Source: Venatoribacter pacificus (GTDB lineage: Bacteria > Pseudomonadota > Gammaproteobacteria > Pseudomonadales > Oceanobacteraceae). From it: a DNA stretch of 64,000 nucleotides. The DNA is taken from contig NZ_JAOANI010000002.1 in the NCBI RefSeq assembly GCF_025318105.1, forward strand, positions 124,001-188,000, written 5' to 3'. Below the pieces are notes generated by a model. It was not told the DNA's origin. It saw only the letters and a program-made list of their open reading frames with translations, and did not search any database. A program made the position numbers and the translations under genes. Numbering within the stretch: the first letter of the stretch is position 1; the number at the start of each line of letters is the position of its first letter. This document shows, one piece after another, positions 50,313 through 60,455 of the stretch.

Positions 50313-50558
50313 TCAGTGTTCCAGAATGTCGCGTTTGAAATCTCCTTTAAACATCGGAATTTCATGCAGCTCATGCTCACCTTCCATGCTGAAGAACATA
50401 GCACTCTGTTCCGGCGGAAAAATTTTCACCTGACGCTGGGTGCTGATAGGACGCACTCCGCGCATCATATCTTTCAGCATCAGATACACTTCCTCGTAGC
50501 TGTCGCCATGCAGCTCGACTTCCACTTCGGTGGTAAAACGGAATGACATCTTAGCCAT
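50313..50558 (-). CDS. Small conserved-looking hypothetical protein
   Basis: An 81-residue protein from the ATG at 50558 with a strong GAGGAGGG site; longer in-frame starts lack one. The pattern (MAKMSFRFTTEVEVELHGDS, YEEVYLMLKDMMRGVRP, then short strands) looks like a small alpha/beta soluble protein. No family is recognised. It converges with the secreted-protein gene and diverges from the LOG gene. Confidence 0.6.
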   Translation of the reverse strand: MAKMSFRFTTEVEVELHGDSYEEVYLMLKDMMRGVRPISTQRQVKIFPPEQSAMFFSMEGEHELHEIPMFKGDFKRDILEH

Positions 50559-50725
50559 AGCGCGGCCCTCCTCTTCAGTCTGTTGTCTGAGCCTAACCCA
50601 GAGACAGGAAAAAACCGCGTGAAAGCCAGCACATAGACACATACAACCTAATCAATTCAGGCAAAAGAGCAGGAAGCTATAAAACAGCGCTGTTACACTT
50701 CATAGCGATCACCTGAGGAGATGTT

Positions 50726-51262
50726 ATGCAACGAATCGCCATTTACTGCGGTGCGCGCAGCGGTAACGACCCAAAATACGCTAAGGCTGCCGAACAACTG
50801 GCCCATTATCTGGCGCAGCAAGGCATTGGTATTGTTTATGGTGGCAGCAACAGCGGCCTGATGGGGATTATTGCCGATACCGCGCTGGCGGCAGGTGGAG
50901 AAGTGATCGGTGTGATTCCCGATGCCCTGCACAAGCGTGAAATCGCTCACAGCGGACTCAGCACCCTGCACCATGTCGCCGGTATGCATGAACGTAAGGC
51001 GCTGATGGCGGAACTGGCCGATGCCTTTGTCGCCCTTCCGGGAGGTATCGGTACACTGGATGAACTGATCGAAATCTGGTGCTGGGCCGGTATGGGCGCA
51101 CACAGCAAACCCTGCGCTTGTTATGAAGTCGATAACTACTGGCAGCCACTGTTTGATCTGCTCAGCCATGTCCAGCAGGAAGGCTTTGCCCACGGAGAAC
51201 GACAACTACTGCGCGCCAGCACTCCGGAGCAACTACTCGCCAGCCTGCAGGGCGGCCACTGA
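50726..51262 (+). CDS. LOG-family nucleotide phosphoribohydrolase
   Basis: A 178-residue Rossmann-fold enzyme with the LOG signature: GGSNSGLMGIIADTALAAGG near residues 39-58 and PGGIGTLDELIEIWCWAGMG near 105-124 (PGGxGTxxE). These enzymes cleave the N-glycosidic bond of nucleoside 5'-monophosphates; the plant homologue makes free cytokinins. The GAGGAG site precedes the ATG by eight bases. The residue after PGGIGT (Leu-Asp-Glu) keeps the conserved Glu. Confidence 0.88.
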   Translation: MQRIAIYCGARSGNDPKYAKAAEQLAHYLAQQGIGIVYGGSNSGLMGIIADTALAAGGEVIGVIPDALHKREIAHSGLSTLHHVAGMHERKALMAELADAFVALPGGIGTLDELIEIWCWAGMGAHSKPCACYEVDNYWQPLFDLLSHVQQEGFAHGERQLLRASTPEQLLASLQGGH

Positions 51263-51281
51263 CACTTAAAACGGTTTTGAT

Positions 51282-52871
51282 TTAAACCTGCTGCGCAACA
51301 TCCAATGGCTCACCCTCATTCAGCAGATGACGGCTCTCTGCGGCAAAGCCCGCACCGACTTCGGAATAATAGTTAAAAGCCACATCCACGCCGAGCTGTA
51401 ACAGCTCGGCACGCTCGTCCTCATAACGCGCAACCGCCGCGACCTTGCCCTGATAACCGGCAAGTTTCAGCATTTCCAGTGTGCTGCGCATTTCGGTCTG
51501 CGACGGTAACGCCAGCATCACCAGCCGAACTCCCTGAGTACTCACTTTCTGCCAGAACTCCATATCATCGGAGTCGCCGACCACCACATTGAAACCTTCG
51601 GTTTTCAGCGCGGCGACACGCTCAGCATCCGACTCCACTCCCCAGACCCGGCTGCCGTATTCCCGCTCCAGCGCACAATATGCACCTTTGCCCACCCGGC
51701 CCATACCGAGAATCAGCACTTTGGCTTCTTTCGGCTGTTCAAACCCCTGATGTGTTCCGGGCCGCTCAAAGCGGTTGATGCTGTCTTTGCGCAGCGCGTA
51801 AATATGGTGCGCACGGCGGTAAATAAAGCTGCTGAGAATAAACGACAGCGACATCACCAGCGCGATAATCACCAGCCAGTCCTGGCTCAGCCAGCCACGG
51901 TTCACACTGAGGCTGGCGACAATCAGACCGAACTCGCTGTAATTCGTCAGCGCCAGAGCACTCAGATACGACGATCGGCCAGACACACTGAAGCGCGCCA
52001 GCAAACCAAAAAACAGCACAAACTTCACCGCCAGCAGAGCGGTCAGCAGTAATGCCGTCATCGCCATATCAAGGCTTGGCAACGCGGTAAAACCAATGGA
52101 AAGGAAAAAGCCGATCAGAAACAGATCTTTGAAGTTCATCAGCACTTTGTACAGCTCGGCCGATTTGGCGTGGGATGCCAGCAACATGCCGACCAGCAAC
52201 GCGCCCAGGTCGCCTTTCATGTTCACCAGAGTAAATAACTCTGAACCACCTAAGGCGAGAAAAAAGCCCAGCAGCGGCAGTAATTCGCCGTGCCCGGCCT
52301 GACTGACCAAACGGTGTAACAGCGGCTTGACCAAAAACAGGCCAAATAATCCGAAGGCCCACAACGAAGGGGTTTTACCGGTAGAAGCCACCAGAAAGAC
52401 CACGGCCAGAATATCCTGAATCACCAGAATACCGACGGCGATTTTGCCGTGGCGGGTTTTCAGTTCGGAAGCTTCTTCCAGCATTTTCACCACACAAACG
52501 GTGGACGAAAAGCTCAGGGCAAAGGCCACCAGCAGCGCAGCGGTCAGCGGAATATCGAAGTAATGGCTCAGTCCCAGCCAGGCTGCCAGTAACAATACAC
52601 CGGCCAGCAACACCACCCAGACGCCGGTGTGCAGCACACTGGTCAGCCACACTTCCTTTTGCATCAGCGCACGGATATTCAGCTTCAGGCCGATGGTAAA
52701 CAACATCAGGGTAATCCCCAGATCGGCCAGCGCCTGCAGACTGCCCACCGGTTGCACACCCATCGCATGCAGACCAAAACCGGCGAGCAGATAGCCCACC
52801 AGTGGCGGCATTCCCAATTGCTTGACGACAAAACCACAAAGGAAGGCCACCAATACCCACAAATAATCCAT
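51282..52871 (-). CDS. Kef-type potassium/proton antiporter with TrkA-N domain
   Basis: A 529-residue protein. The first 380 residues are a monovalent cation/proton antiporter domain with about 12 TM segments (LMLFTIGLKLNIRALMQKEV and FALSFSSTVCVVKMLEEASE are typical). The C-terminus is a TrkA-N/RCK nucleotide-binding domain with VLILGMGRVGKGAYCALERE (GMGRVG). It resembles KefB/KefC or YbaL, which export potassium when glutathione adducts appear. The typical KefC Q-linker with GSH-binding is not clear, so the subfamily is open. Confidence 0.9.
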   Translation of the reverse strand: MDYLWVLVAFLCGFVVKQLGMPPLVGYLLAGFGLHAMGVQPVGSLQALADLGITLMLFTIGLKLNIRALMQKEVWLTSVLHTGVWVVLLAGVLLLAAWLGLSHYFDIPLTAALLVAFALSFSSTVCVVKMLEEASELKTRHGKIAVGILVIQDILAVVFLVASTGKTPSLWAFGLFGLFLVKPLLHRLVSQAGHGELLPLLGFFLALGGSELFTLVNMKGDLGALLVGMLLASHAKSAELYKVLMNFKDLFLIGFFLSIGFTALPSLDMAMTALLLTALLAVKFVLFFGLLARFSVSGRSSYLSALALTNYSEFGLIVASLSVNRGWLSQDWLVIIALVMSLSFILSSFIYRRAHHIYALRKDSINRFERPGTHQGFEQPKEAKVLILGMGRVGKGAYCALEREYGSRVWGVESDAERVAALKTEGFNVVVGDSDDMEFWQKVSTQGVRLVMLALPSQTEMRSTLEMLKLAGYQGKVAAVARYEDERAELLQLGVDVAFNYYSEVGAGFAAESRHLLNEGEPLDVAQQV

Positions 52872-52994
52872 GCAAGATCCTGTTACTGCTCAGAAAACGG
52901 CACCCAGTATAGCGTGCCCGGAAAACCCGCGGCCTGACACCGGTCAGGCCCTGCGTGCGGAGCGCAGACTGCCCAAACAGGGCAGCGGCTTTAT

Positions 52995-55811
52995 TCAAAA
53001 CAAGACGGCGGTGCGCAGGTAGCCTTTGGTTTCACCCAGATCGTCATCCAACCCGTGCGCTACCCCAAGCGCGACCGGCAATACCAGGTTGTAGCCCAGC
53101 ACCACATCCACACCCAGCTCAGCACCAACCGCACTCAACTGCGGCCGGTGCTGGCCGCGGAACCAGGCATTGGCCGTTTGTGCCCAGACACCCATTGAGA
53201 TATCGCCCAGCCCCAGCGGCATCATGCCCCAGTTGCGCTCAACCCGTGTCAGCCAGCGATCCAGTCGCAGCATACCGCTGTAGTATTTATGGCCAATCTG
53301 GGCATTGTCTTCATAGCCCGGTAAGGCAAACTGATCACGGCCGAACAACAGCGCGTCTTCGCCATTCTGTCCACCAATACTGAAAGGCTCGGCACCACGG
53401 TCGGCGACGCCACCGGCAACCCCGAAACTCAGGGTATTACGCCCCGGCAGATCAAAAGTGTGGTTAACACGAGCCTGCCATTGGTCGCCGTTGTAATCAC
53501 TGTTCAGCACATCATTGCTCTCGTACACCAGATCAGCATAGGTGCCCCAGCCAATACCCGGAACATTGCGGTACAGCTCGCGATTATCAAAACTCAGGGC
53601 GACACCGGCCAGGGTTTCTTCAAAGCCTTCACCACGATCGATTCCGGCCGGTGCGCGTTCAATTTTTTCGTGATCGGCAACCAGACCCAGATGCAGTTGC
53701 AGCTGATCTTCCAAGGCATCCACTACATGGTCACGGCGGGCAATCAGCAGGTCTTCACGTTTGGCGTAATAATCATCATCCAGTCCGGTATTCAGGTCGG
53801 TGTAGCTGTGGCTGCGGTTCCACAACAAGGACCAGCGGGTGTCATACAGATACGTGGCGGAGACATCGGCCCAGTCCTGATTAAAGTCCCATAAGGCAGC
53901 AATGCTGTAGGTATGACGCCCTACCGCATCGTTGCCACTGGTCGCCAGACCCAAAGCGGAAGAGTAATCGTCGAAGCTGAACAGCGGCAGCCAGTATCTG
54001 GGCATCAGGGTTGGCCAGGGCGAGTAATCACTGCGTTCAGAGGGCACAGTCTCACTGACTGACGGCGGATAATCGTAGCGCCCCTGACGGCTGGCAATGC
54101 TGAAGCTGGTCAGCGCTCGCGGGTTCAGAACTTTCAGCTGGTAGCCTTCGCTGGTGTAATCCTGATAGGCCACCTGACCGTTCAGCCAGCGCGGCTGAAA
54201 GGCACCACCGAGTACCTGCGTCCATTGTTCCACCATGCCGGTTGCCGGTTGCAGCACATAGAGGTTAAACACGCCGTCGTAGTCGGCACTGTAAAGAATA
54301 CGGCCATCGGGCAGAAACTCCGGCTGATGCTCAATCGCCCGCGTATCGGTTAAGGCCTGCCAGCGCAGCGTGCCCAGATCGAGCTTTTCCAGATTCCAGC
54401 CCTGCTGCGGTCGCTTGACTGACGCCACCAGCGACTGTCCGTCCGGTGCCACATCAAAGCTGCCCAATACGGTGGTGTCGGTGCTCTGCCACAACATACG
54501 GGCATCGCCGTCGCGCTGCAGCAACCATAATTCACTCAGACCATGCACCTTACGGCTGCCAATCAGCTGCCGGGCATCGGGTAACCAGCGTACTTTGCGC
54601 AAGCGCAGATCTTTGCTGATGCGTTTCCAGCCCGCGCTTTCCGACCACAGAAACACGTCATTCAGGTCGCGGCCACTGGCATGGTGGATTAAGCGTGACA
54701 CCGCCAGCGTGCCATCGGCGGCGATATCCACATCGCTGACGCCTTTCACCGGCGTCAGTGCCTGCGCTTGCCAGCCTTCTCCTGCCGCAACCTGCCAGCG
54801 GCTGATCTCGGCCCGGTCTTCACCGTTATCAATCACCTGCAGCAGAGTGTCGTTCTGCACCGTGGTAATCTGCTGATCACCAGGCAGTACCGGTAAAGCG
54901 ACACCGGCCACGTCATGCGCTTTTAATTGTTCAATCTGCGGGGTAAAACCGGCCAGCAGCCACTGGCGGTAATCGTTCCACAACGCCGGGAATGACTTGC
55001 CAAAAACTTTGCGGGCAACGCGATTCTGCATCACATAAGGAATCAACTGACTGCTGTACTGGTTGAGGTAGCGGCTCATGCTGGCTTCGCCGTAGGTATC
55101 CGCCAGGTACTGCCAGAAATACGCACCGTATAAATAGTGTTTGCCGCGTGGCCAATCGCGCAGCGGCACCACCACCTGATTCAGATCATCACCCTGATGG
55201 CTGTCGAGCTCCATCCGCATTCGCATTGCATAGCTGTTGCTGTCCAAACGGCCATAGCCAAGCTTACGGTTGGTTTCCAGATACACCGCCAGCCCTTCAG
55301 TAAACATCGACGGGGTGAACACATGCGGGAACAGCCAGAACAAGCGGCCAAACACGTTGCGGCCACTACGAGTAACGCCACGGCTCATATTCATATGCAG
55401 AATATGCACGTATTCGTGACGGATCAGACCATGCAGCCACTCATCCATATGCTCAAGCCCCCCCACGTCTTCCGGCGGACTGGCAAACAAACGGATCTGC
55501 GCAAAAGGAAACGGCGTGGCCCAGCCATTGGAGTAGTCGTAGTCATCCACCAGCACCATCTGCGTCCGTTCGTCCGGCTGTTGCTGAAAAAACGGTACCA
55601 GCTCAGCGTGTACCCGCTCGGCAATGCTCAGCGCATGCCGCGCCATCTGATCGTAACGGGCCGGATAATGCAGCTCAAAATGCGCGGAGGTACGCGTCTG
55701 CCAGTCGGTATCTGAACGATCCCAGGCCGCAGGAATGGCCAGCGCCTGTCGGCTCAAAATTATTAACAATAAAAACAGTAAAGCGCGATGAGCTGAAACG
55801 CGGTTCATCAT
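52995..55811 (-). CDS. Gluzincin-type protease with propeller and outer-membrane barrel
   Basis: A 938-residue protein from the ATG at 55811, with an AGGGA site eight bases upstream. A signal peptide (LFLLLIILSRQALA) precedes a zinc-protease domain with LHGLIRHEYVHILHMNMSRG (HEYVH) and FTEGLAVYLETN (third ligand Glu). Beta-propeller blades of TolB type follow (LVASVKRPQQGWNLEKLDLG), then a C-terminal barrel (about residues 600-938, RVNHTFDLPGRNTLSFGVAG). A surface-exposed or outer-membrane metalloprotease is suggested. It is one of the largest genes here and stands alone. Confidence 0.75.
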   Translation of the reverse strand: MMNRVSAHRALLFLLLIILSRQALAIPAAWDRSDTDWQTRTSAHFELHYPARYDQMARHALSIAERVHAELVPFFQQQPDERTQMVLVDDYDYSNGWATPFPFAQIRLFASPPEDVGGLEHMDEWLHGLIRHEYVHILHMNMSRGVTRSGRNVFGRLFWLFPHVFTPSMFTEGLAVYLETNRKLGYGRLDSNSYAMRMRMELDSHQGDDLNQVVVPLRDWPRGKHYLYGAYFWQYLADTYGEASMSRYLNQYSSQLIPYVMQNRVARKVFGKSFPALWNDYRQWLLAGFTPQIEQLKAHDVAGVALPVLPGDQQITTVQNDTLLQVIDNGEDRAEISRWQVAAGEGWQAQALTPVKGVSDVDIAADGTLAVSRLIHHASGRDLNDVFLWSESAGWKRISKDLRLRKVRWLPDARQLIGSRKVHGLSELWLLQRDGDARMLWQSTDTTVLGSFDVAPDGQSLVASVKRPQQGWNLEKLDLGTLRWQALTDTRAIEHQPEFLPDGRILYSADYDGVFNLYVLQPATGMVEQWTQVLGGAFQPRWLNGQVAYQDYTSEGYQLKVLNPRALTSFSIASRQGRYDYPPSVSETVPSERSDYSPWPTLMPRYWLPLFSFDDYSSALGLATSGNDAVGRHTYSIAALWDFNQDWADVSATYLYDTRWSLLWNRSHSYTDLNTGLDDDYYAKREDLLIARRDHVVDALEDQLQLHLGLVADHEKIERAPAGIDRGEGFEETLAGVALSFDNRELYRNVPGIGWGTYADLVYESNDVLNSDYNGDQWQARVNHTFDLPGRNTLSFGVAGGVADRGAEPFSIGGQNGEDALLFGRDQFALPGYEDNAQIGHKYYSGMLRLDRWLTRVERNWGMMPLGLGDISMGVWAQTANAWFRGQHRPQLSAVGAELGVDVVLGYNLVLPVALGVAHGLDDDLGETKGYLRTAVLF

Positions 55812-56047
55812 CCGGATTCCCTGGAAATTAGTTGCCCGAAAATAGCCGATAACCATGACAACAACAACCGTATCACGCCGCTTGCCGCATGGATTGGGCT
55901 GGCATAGAGTAGGAATCTGTGGCCGCCTTAAGCAGAGTTCTGTTTCGGCAAAACGGCCAGAGGGAACACACAGAAAAATGCACCGTTAAACCGATAAGCC
56001 TATCCCCGATTGCGATAACACGGAATTCACCCGCCGGGAGACACCGC

Positions 56048-56575
56048 ATGCCATGGTCTGACATATACCGCCGCTACGCCCGCTACAACCGGGCCATGAA
56101 CCAGCAATTGCTGGACGCCTGCTCCACCCTGCAGCACGGGCAACTGAACCAATCCTGCGGCCTGTATTTTGATTCCCTGCTGGGCACCTGGAACCATCTG
56201 TTAGTGACCGACATTTACTGGCTCAACCGCTTGTCCGCTATTTTTCCAATACTGGAAGAGCTGCGTGACCTGCCGACACCAGCCACATTTAATACCCAGC
56301 TCGCCCACGATCTGACTACCCTGCGCCCACTGCGCGAACGCCTCGATGATATTTATATCCGCTGGTGCGACCTGCTGCGCGCCGATGATGCCCGCGATGT
56401 CCTCGTATTTACCAACAGCCTGGGGCAAGACGTCGCCAAACCGCTGGATCTGATCCTGCAGCATATTTTCAACCACCAGACCCACCACCGCGGTCAAATC
56501 ACCGCAGAACTGAGCCGCCTGGGAGTGGATTACGGCGTCACGGATCTGCTGTTCACCCCTGATTTAACGGATTAA
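56048..56575 (+). CDS. DinB-family protein
   Basis: From the ATG at 56048 (GGAG site) the protein is 175 residues. It is a four-helix DinB-type protein: SLLGTWNHLLVTDIYWLNRL contains the first His, and HIFNHQTHHRGQITAELSRL near residues 137-156 carries the H-x3-H metal-site pattern. Many members are thiol-dependent transferases or have unknown function. An earlier ORF start at 55919 has no ribosome site and does not fit the family. Confidence 0.88.
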   Translation: MPWSDIYRRYARYNRAMNQQLLDACSTLQHGQLNQSCGLYFDSLLGTWNHLLVTDIYWLNRLSAIFPILEELRDLPTPATFNTQLAHDLTTLRPLRERLDDIYIRWCDLLRADDARDVLVFTNSLGQDVAKPLDLILQHIFNHQTHHRGQITAELSRLGVDYGVTDLLFTPDLTD

Positions 56576-56626
56576 ACCTGAACCGTCAGACCCTATAACA
56601 ACAATAAAAAACGCTAAGGAGCAGCC

Positions 56627-57502
56627 GTGCTAAACCCCAATATCTGGCGCAGCCAGCAGCGAGATTATCACTGGCACGGCCAACGCATCGGTTTTCACGA
56701 TGAAGGACAAGGCCCGGTCTTACTGCTACTGCATGGCCTGCCGGGCAGCAGTTGGGACTGGCACCGGCTGTGGCCCATGCTGACCGGCCAATTCCGCCTG
56801 ATATGCCCGGATCTTCTGGGCTGTGGCGACTCCGACAAACCCGCCGAGCACAGCTACCGCTTACAGGATCAGGCACAACGGGTCATGGATCTGCTGAATC
56901 ATCTTGATATCCGGCAATGCCAGATCATCGGCCACGATTACGGCGCCAGTGTTGGCCAGCAACTATTGGCCAACCCCGGCACCGTTCATATCAGCCGCTG
57001 CAGCTGGCTGTGCGCCCGCTCTGGTGGCGAGGCAAAACACTTTCTCTGGCGTGAGCTGCTGTTAGCCGGACCGCTGGGTCTGCTGTTCAGCCACTGCATT
57101 ACCGAAGGTCTGTATGGTCGTTATCTGGAAACCCTGAGCGGCCCCTATACGCCCATCAGCAGTCAGACACGCCAGGATTTATGGCAATTATTGTGCGCCC
57201 ATCAGGGGCGGCAAATTCTGCCTCTGCTGCTGCAATACCGCTACGAATTGCCACTGAGCAACGAAAAACGGCTCATAACCGCAACCGCCAACCGGACCGC
57301 TCAGCAACACATCAACGGGGAATACGATCCACTGAGCAAACGCAGCCGCCAGCAGGACACAGTTCAGCGGATAAAAACCGGACACTTCCCGCATCTGGAA
57401 GATGCCGAGCACCTGGCCATGCTGTTAATTGATTTTCACCGTGATGATGGCGCCGACAGTCAGGCCGTGTTTCAGAACTTACTCAATAGCCGCGATGGCT
57501 GA
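56627..57502 (+). CDS. Alpha/beta-hydrolase, possibly a dehalogenase or epoxide hydrolase
   Basis: A 291-residue alpha/beta-hydrolase fold protein: LLLHGLPGSSWDWHRLWPML (oxyanion-hole region), nucleophile elbow IIGHDYGASVGQQLL with Asp instead of Ser, and the final His in KTGHFPHLEDAEHLA. Asp at the nucleophile is usual for haloalkane dehalogenases and epoxide hydrolases. The cap part is short. The gene is 51 bp after the DinB-like gene, in the same direction. Confidence 0.8.
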   Translation: MLNPNIWRSQQRDYHWHGQRIGFHDEGQGPVLLLLHGLPGSSWDWHRLWPMLTGQFRLICPDLLGCGDSDKPAEHSYRLQDQAQRVMDLLNHLDIRQCQIIGHDYGASVGQQLLANPGTVHISRCSWLCARSGGEAKHFLWRELLLAGPLGLLFSHCITEGLYGRYLETLSGPYTPISSQTRQDLWQLLCAHQGRQILPLLLQYRYELPLSNEKRLITATANRTAQQHINGEYDPLSKRSRQQDTVQRIKTGHFPHLEDAEHLAMLLIDFHRDDGADSQAVFQNLLNSRDG

Positions 57503-57705
57503 CATCAACGCCGGATAAAACATCCGCCTCAGCCACAATAGCCTCGTGTTTAACGCGCTCTCTGTTACGGTAACGCTCATTCCCTGTGGCGACAGCCTGG
57601 TGACAAAATCACATCAGCCGAGCGCTTCTCTGCTTTGCCTGTTATCAATAAAGTCATTAGACTCGCGCGCTCATTTAATCCGGACAAAGGCAAGGGACGT
57701 CAAGG

Positions 57706-58671
57706 ATGCACACCACGGTAAAATCCTGTTTGGTCGCACTGACCATACTACTGAGCGGTTGCGATAATGATTTTGCAGCACTGGAATTTGGTCAGTCGGT
57801 GACCACGGAACGCAGCGTCTACAACGGTTCAGGTAATACCATAAAACCCGTATACCGTGACCATCTGGACGCGCTGCTGCGGGCGGAAGGTATCGACCCG
57901 GAGCTGGTCGATATGCGCGCTGATCAGGCTTCGCGCGGTCTGTCTGTCGTACTGAGCACGCCCATTTTCGGCGGCATCAGTGCTGAGCAGCAAGGGATGA
58001 TAAAACAGGCACTGCAGAATATTATTGTCGGACGTACCACGCCGCTGGGCGTTCATCTCACATTGCGCCCGAATGATATGCAGACAGAATCCGCCAAGTA
58101 TCGTCAAGATGCCGCGGCCTTAGTGCAGGAATATACAACGAATCTTCAGGTTAAAGACGTACAGATCGGCGTTTCCTATGGCATTGCCGATATGCTGAAC
58201 TCGGTCATGGCGGGTTCCAAAGAAAATAAAGGCGAAGCTTTTTGCAGTGTCAGCATGACGGTGGATCCGCAGCTTCCTTTTGTCGATTTAAAAGTCATAA
58301 CCAGCGCAGACGGACAACCCACTCACGCTCTGGTTAAGACCTACAAGAATGCCTACACCCGCTACAGTATTCCCGTAGGTATTGTGATTGCTCAACCCGA
58401 ACTGCAGGCAAAACTGGCAAGCCACGAGATACAGATGTCCACCGACATAACCCACAGCTCCGCCGGTCATTTAAACCGCAAGGGAACCAAAGAACTTGAA
58501 CTGCAGCTGGGCACGCTGGGCGAAATTACCCATGAACACACCAAGGTCGGCTATCTGACCCACGGTAAACTGGAAGAAAAATGCCGGCAGATGGCCGCTG
58601 CGGCCGGGCGACCTTTTTCCTACCATATGGGCGATTCCCTCGACCGGCTGACAGCAGTGAGTTTCTACTGA
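57706..58671 (+). CDS. Predicted lipoprotein, unknown
   Basis: A 321-residue protein with a lipoprotein signal (CLVALTILLSGCDNDF, Cys near residue 19). The mature part has TNLQVKDVQIGVSYGIADML and FCSVSMTVDPQLPFVDLKVI, both with a repeating beta pattern, and a C-terminal Cys (KCRQMAAAAGRPFSYHMG). No family is recognised. AAGGGA lies before the ATG. The gene ends just before a small gene on the opposite strand. Confidence 0.65.
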   Translation: MHTTVKSCLVALTILLSGCDNDFAALEFGQSVTTERSVYNGSGNTIKPVYRDHLDALLRAEGIDPELVDMRADQASRGLSVVLSTPIFGGISAEQQGMIKQALQNIIVGRTTPLGVHLTLRPNDMQTESAKYRQDAAALVQEYTTNLQVKDVQIGVSYGIADMLNSVMAGSKENKGEAFCSVSMTVDPQLPFVDLKVITSADGQPTHALVKTYKNAYTRYSIPVGIVIAQPELQAKLASHEIQMSTDITHSSAGHLNRKGTKELELQLGTLGEITHEHTKVGYLTHGKLEEKCRQMAAAAGRPFSYHMGDSLDRLTAVSFY

Positions 58672-58812
58672 CCCATCGTGCAGAGCGCGGCAGTAAGAAG
58701 CGCTCTGCATCCGGTGTTCTGGCAGAGAGGTTTTAGCAAAGGTGTACTGGTAGAGGTAAATGGTAAAGGCATGCCGGCAAAGCCGCCAGGCTCCGGCACA
58801 ACATCGTGAACA

Positions 58813-59124
58813 TCAGAGAAAGCGCAGACTTTCGGCGGCAATAATGGCCAGCAGCGCCAGCACAAACCAGCCCCAGTGCCGAAACATCGGCGGCGGTAAC
58901 GGATCGGTCACCGCATTGGCCTGATCGTATTCCAGCATCAGCCGCCGCCCGGCATCAAAATCCACATCATTGACCAGTACCCGCACGTAATTCTGCAGCG
59001 GTAATTCTCCTAACCCGCCGGTCAGATGCGCGCCTTCAATAAATCCCTGAATACGGTGCTGCTCGAGCAGGCCAAGCACCAGATGGGCTTCCAGCGTATC
59101 GGCTGCCTGGTATACACATTTCAT
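58813..59124 (-). CDS. DUF2007-like putative signal transducing protein
   Basis: A 103-residue protein: MKCVYQAADTLEAHLVLGLL, EQHRIQGFIEGAHLTGGLGE, then the C-terminal TM (WGWFVLALLAIIAAESLRF). The first 70 residues fit the DUF2007 (ACT-like, PII-related) domain, and a C-terminal anchor is common. Function in the family is unknown. It overlaps none of its neighbours and precedes the propeller protein on the same strand. Confidence 0.75.
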   Translation of the reverse strand: MKCVYQAADTLEAHLVLGLLEQHRIQGFIEGAHLTGGLGELPLQNYVRVLVNDVDFDAGRRLMLEYDQANAVTDPLPPPMFRHWGWFVLALLAIIAAESLRFL

Positions 59125-59140
59125 TCGACGGCCTCGTGCA

Positions 59141-60274
59141 TCAGGGATTCAGGTAAGACTCAGCTTTGCTCAGGGAGAACCGATAAATCGGATAAGGACC
59201 CGCAGCCAGAATATCTTCACGGCTGTGACCAATCACCTGATGCAAAGCAGAACAGGTCAGATAAAGATAGTCGCCCTGGCGGCTGAAGCCATCGGGCCAG
59301 CGCAGATCAACGCTGCGCAACAGTGTCTGCAATTCGCCAGCCGGAGTACGACGCACAATGGCCGAATGCTCCAGGTCAGAAAAATACAGGTTTCCGGCAG
59401 CATCCAGCGCCATGCCATCGGTCATGGTTTTTGGCCCCAGCGCTTCAACGCGGGCACTCAGAGTGGCGTAGGGTAAATCCGCATTTAACAGGTCAGCGAC
59501 ACGGATGCGATACACCTGATCGGCGGCCACGGCGGCAAAATACAGCCACTCCCCGGCGTCATCGAGCGCAATACCATCGACACCGGGATTCACCGTAAAC
59601 AAACCAAACAGCGTCATCGCCTGCCCCTGTACCACCGGTTCAAACGCTCCGGCACGGACACTGGCATCGTTATGCAGCACACGACGACTGATACCCTCAG
59701 CACGGTCATACACCACCAGAGCCGGGGTGCGCGCCAGCAGGCTGGCATCCGTAATAAAGAAATAACGGCCATCGGCGCTGATGCGGAAATCATTGGCGTG
59801 CGCGCCCAACGGAAACACATCGCGCGGAAAACGATAACTGTGCAGCAACTCGCGGCTGTTAATATCAAACGCCAGCAGACGTACGCTGTTCAGCGCGTGG
59901 CGGCCATTATCCAGCAACCACAATTCATTATTGTGCAGGCGCAGCGACAGTACTTCGTTCAGTGCATGCTCTGCACTGCCACCGGGCTGCCACTCCGGCG
60001 CGGGAAAGGCACGGACTTCGTCATTCGCCCAGACGGCGACGTTGATATCGGGTGACGCTTCCGGGTGGAAGGTAAAAAAGATCCGCTGATCATCAGCCAC
60101 CGCCAGATTCCCCGGCGGCAGCGGCAGACTGACCATCTTCTCCAGTTCAGTCGATGGCAGCAGCGGAGCAGCGCTGCGGTCCGGGAAAGAAGCACTCTCA
60201 ACATAAACCAGGCGTACGCTAAGCAGAACAGCGACAACAAACAGCAGCATTACGGTCATCCAGCGGCTGAGCAT
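59141..60274 (-). CDS. Major royal jelly/L-dopachrome tautomerase-type propeller protein
   Basis: A 377-residue protein with an N-terminal signal or anchor (TVMLLFVVAVLLSVRLVYVE) and a six-bladed propeller: LWLLDNGRHALNSVRLLAFD, DFRISADGRYFFITDASL, VDGIALDDAGEWLYFAAVAA and DGMALDAAGNLYFSDLEHSA. These are features of the MRJP/SMP-30-like superfamily, in which some members are gluconolactonases. The active-site metal ligands are not evident, so catalysis is uncertain. AAGGAG precedes the ATG. Confidence 0.8.
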   Translation of the reverse strand: MLSRWMTVMLLFVVAVLLSVRLVYVESASFPDRSAAPLLPSTELEKMVSLPLPPGNLAVADDQRIFFTFHPEASPDINVAVWANDEVRAFPAPEWQPGGSAEHALNEVLSLRLHNNELWLLDNGRHALNSVRLLAFDINSRELLHSYRFPRDVFPLGAHANDFRISADGRYFFITDASLLARTPALVVYDRAEGISRRVLHNDASVRAGAFEPVVQGQAMTLFGLFTVNPGVDGIALDDAGEWLYFAAVAADQVYRIRVADLLNADLPYATLSARVEALGPKTMTDGMALDAAGNLYFSDLEHSAIVRRTPAGELQTLLRSVDLRWPDGFSRQGDYLYLTCSALHQVIGHSREDILAAGPYPIYRFSLSKAESYLNP

Positions 60275-60455
60275 GACAACTCCTTTTTATTATTAATCTG
60301 AACAGACAGTCATTCGCGCTGGCACAAAGTAGCAAAGATCGCCGCGCAAGGGAAAAATCGCTTCAGCCATAAACCGCTCCTGCCTACCCGCCATGCAGCA
60401 CATAAGGTAAAGTGCCGCGTTTTATCCGGGGGCCGGTAACAACACCGGGCATGCA

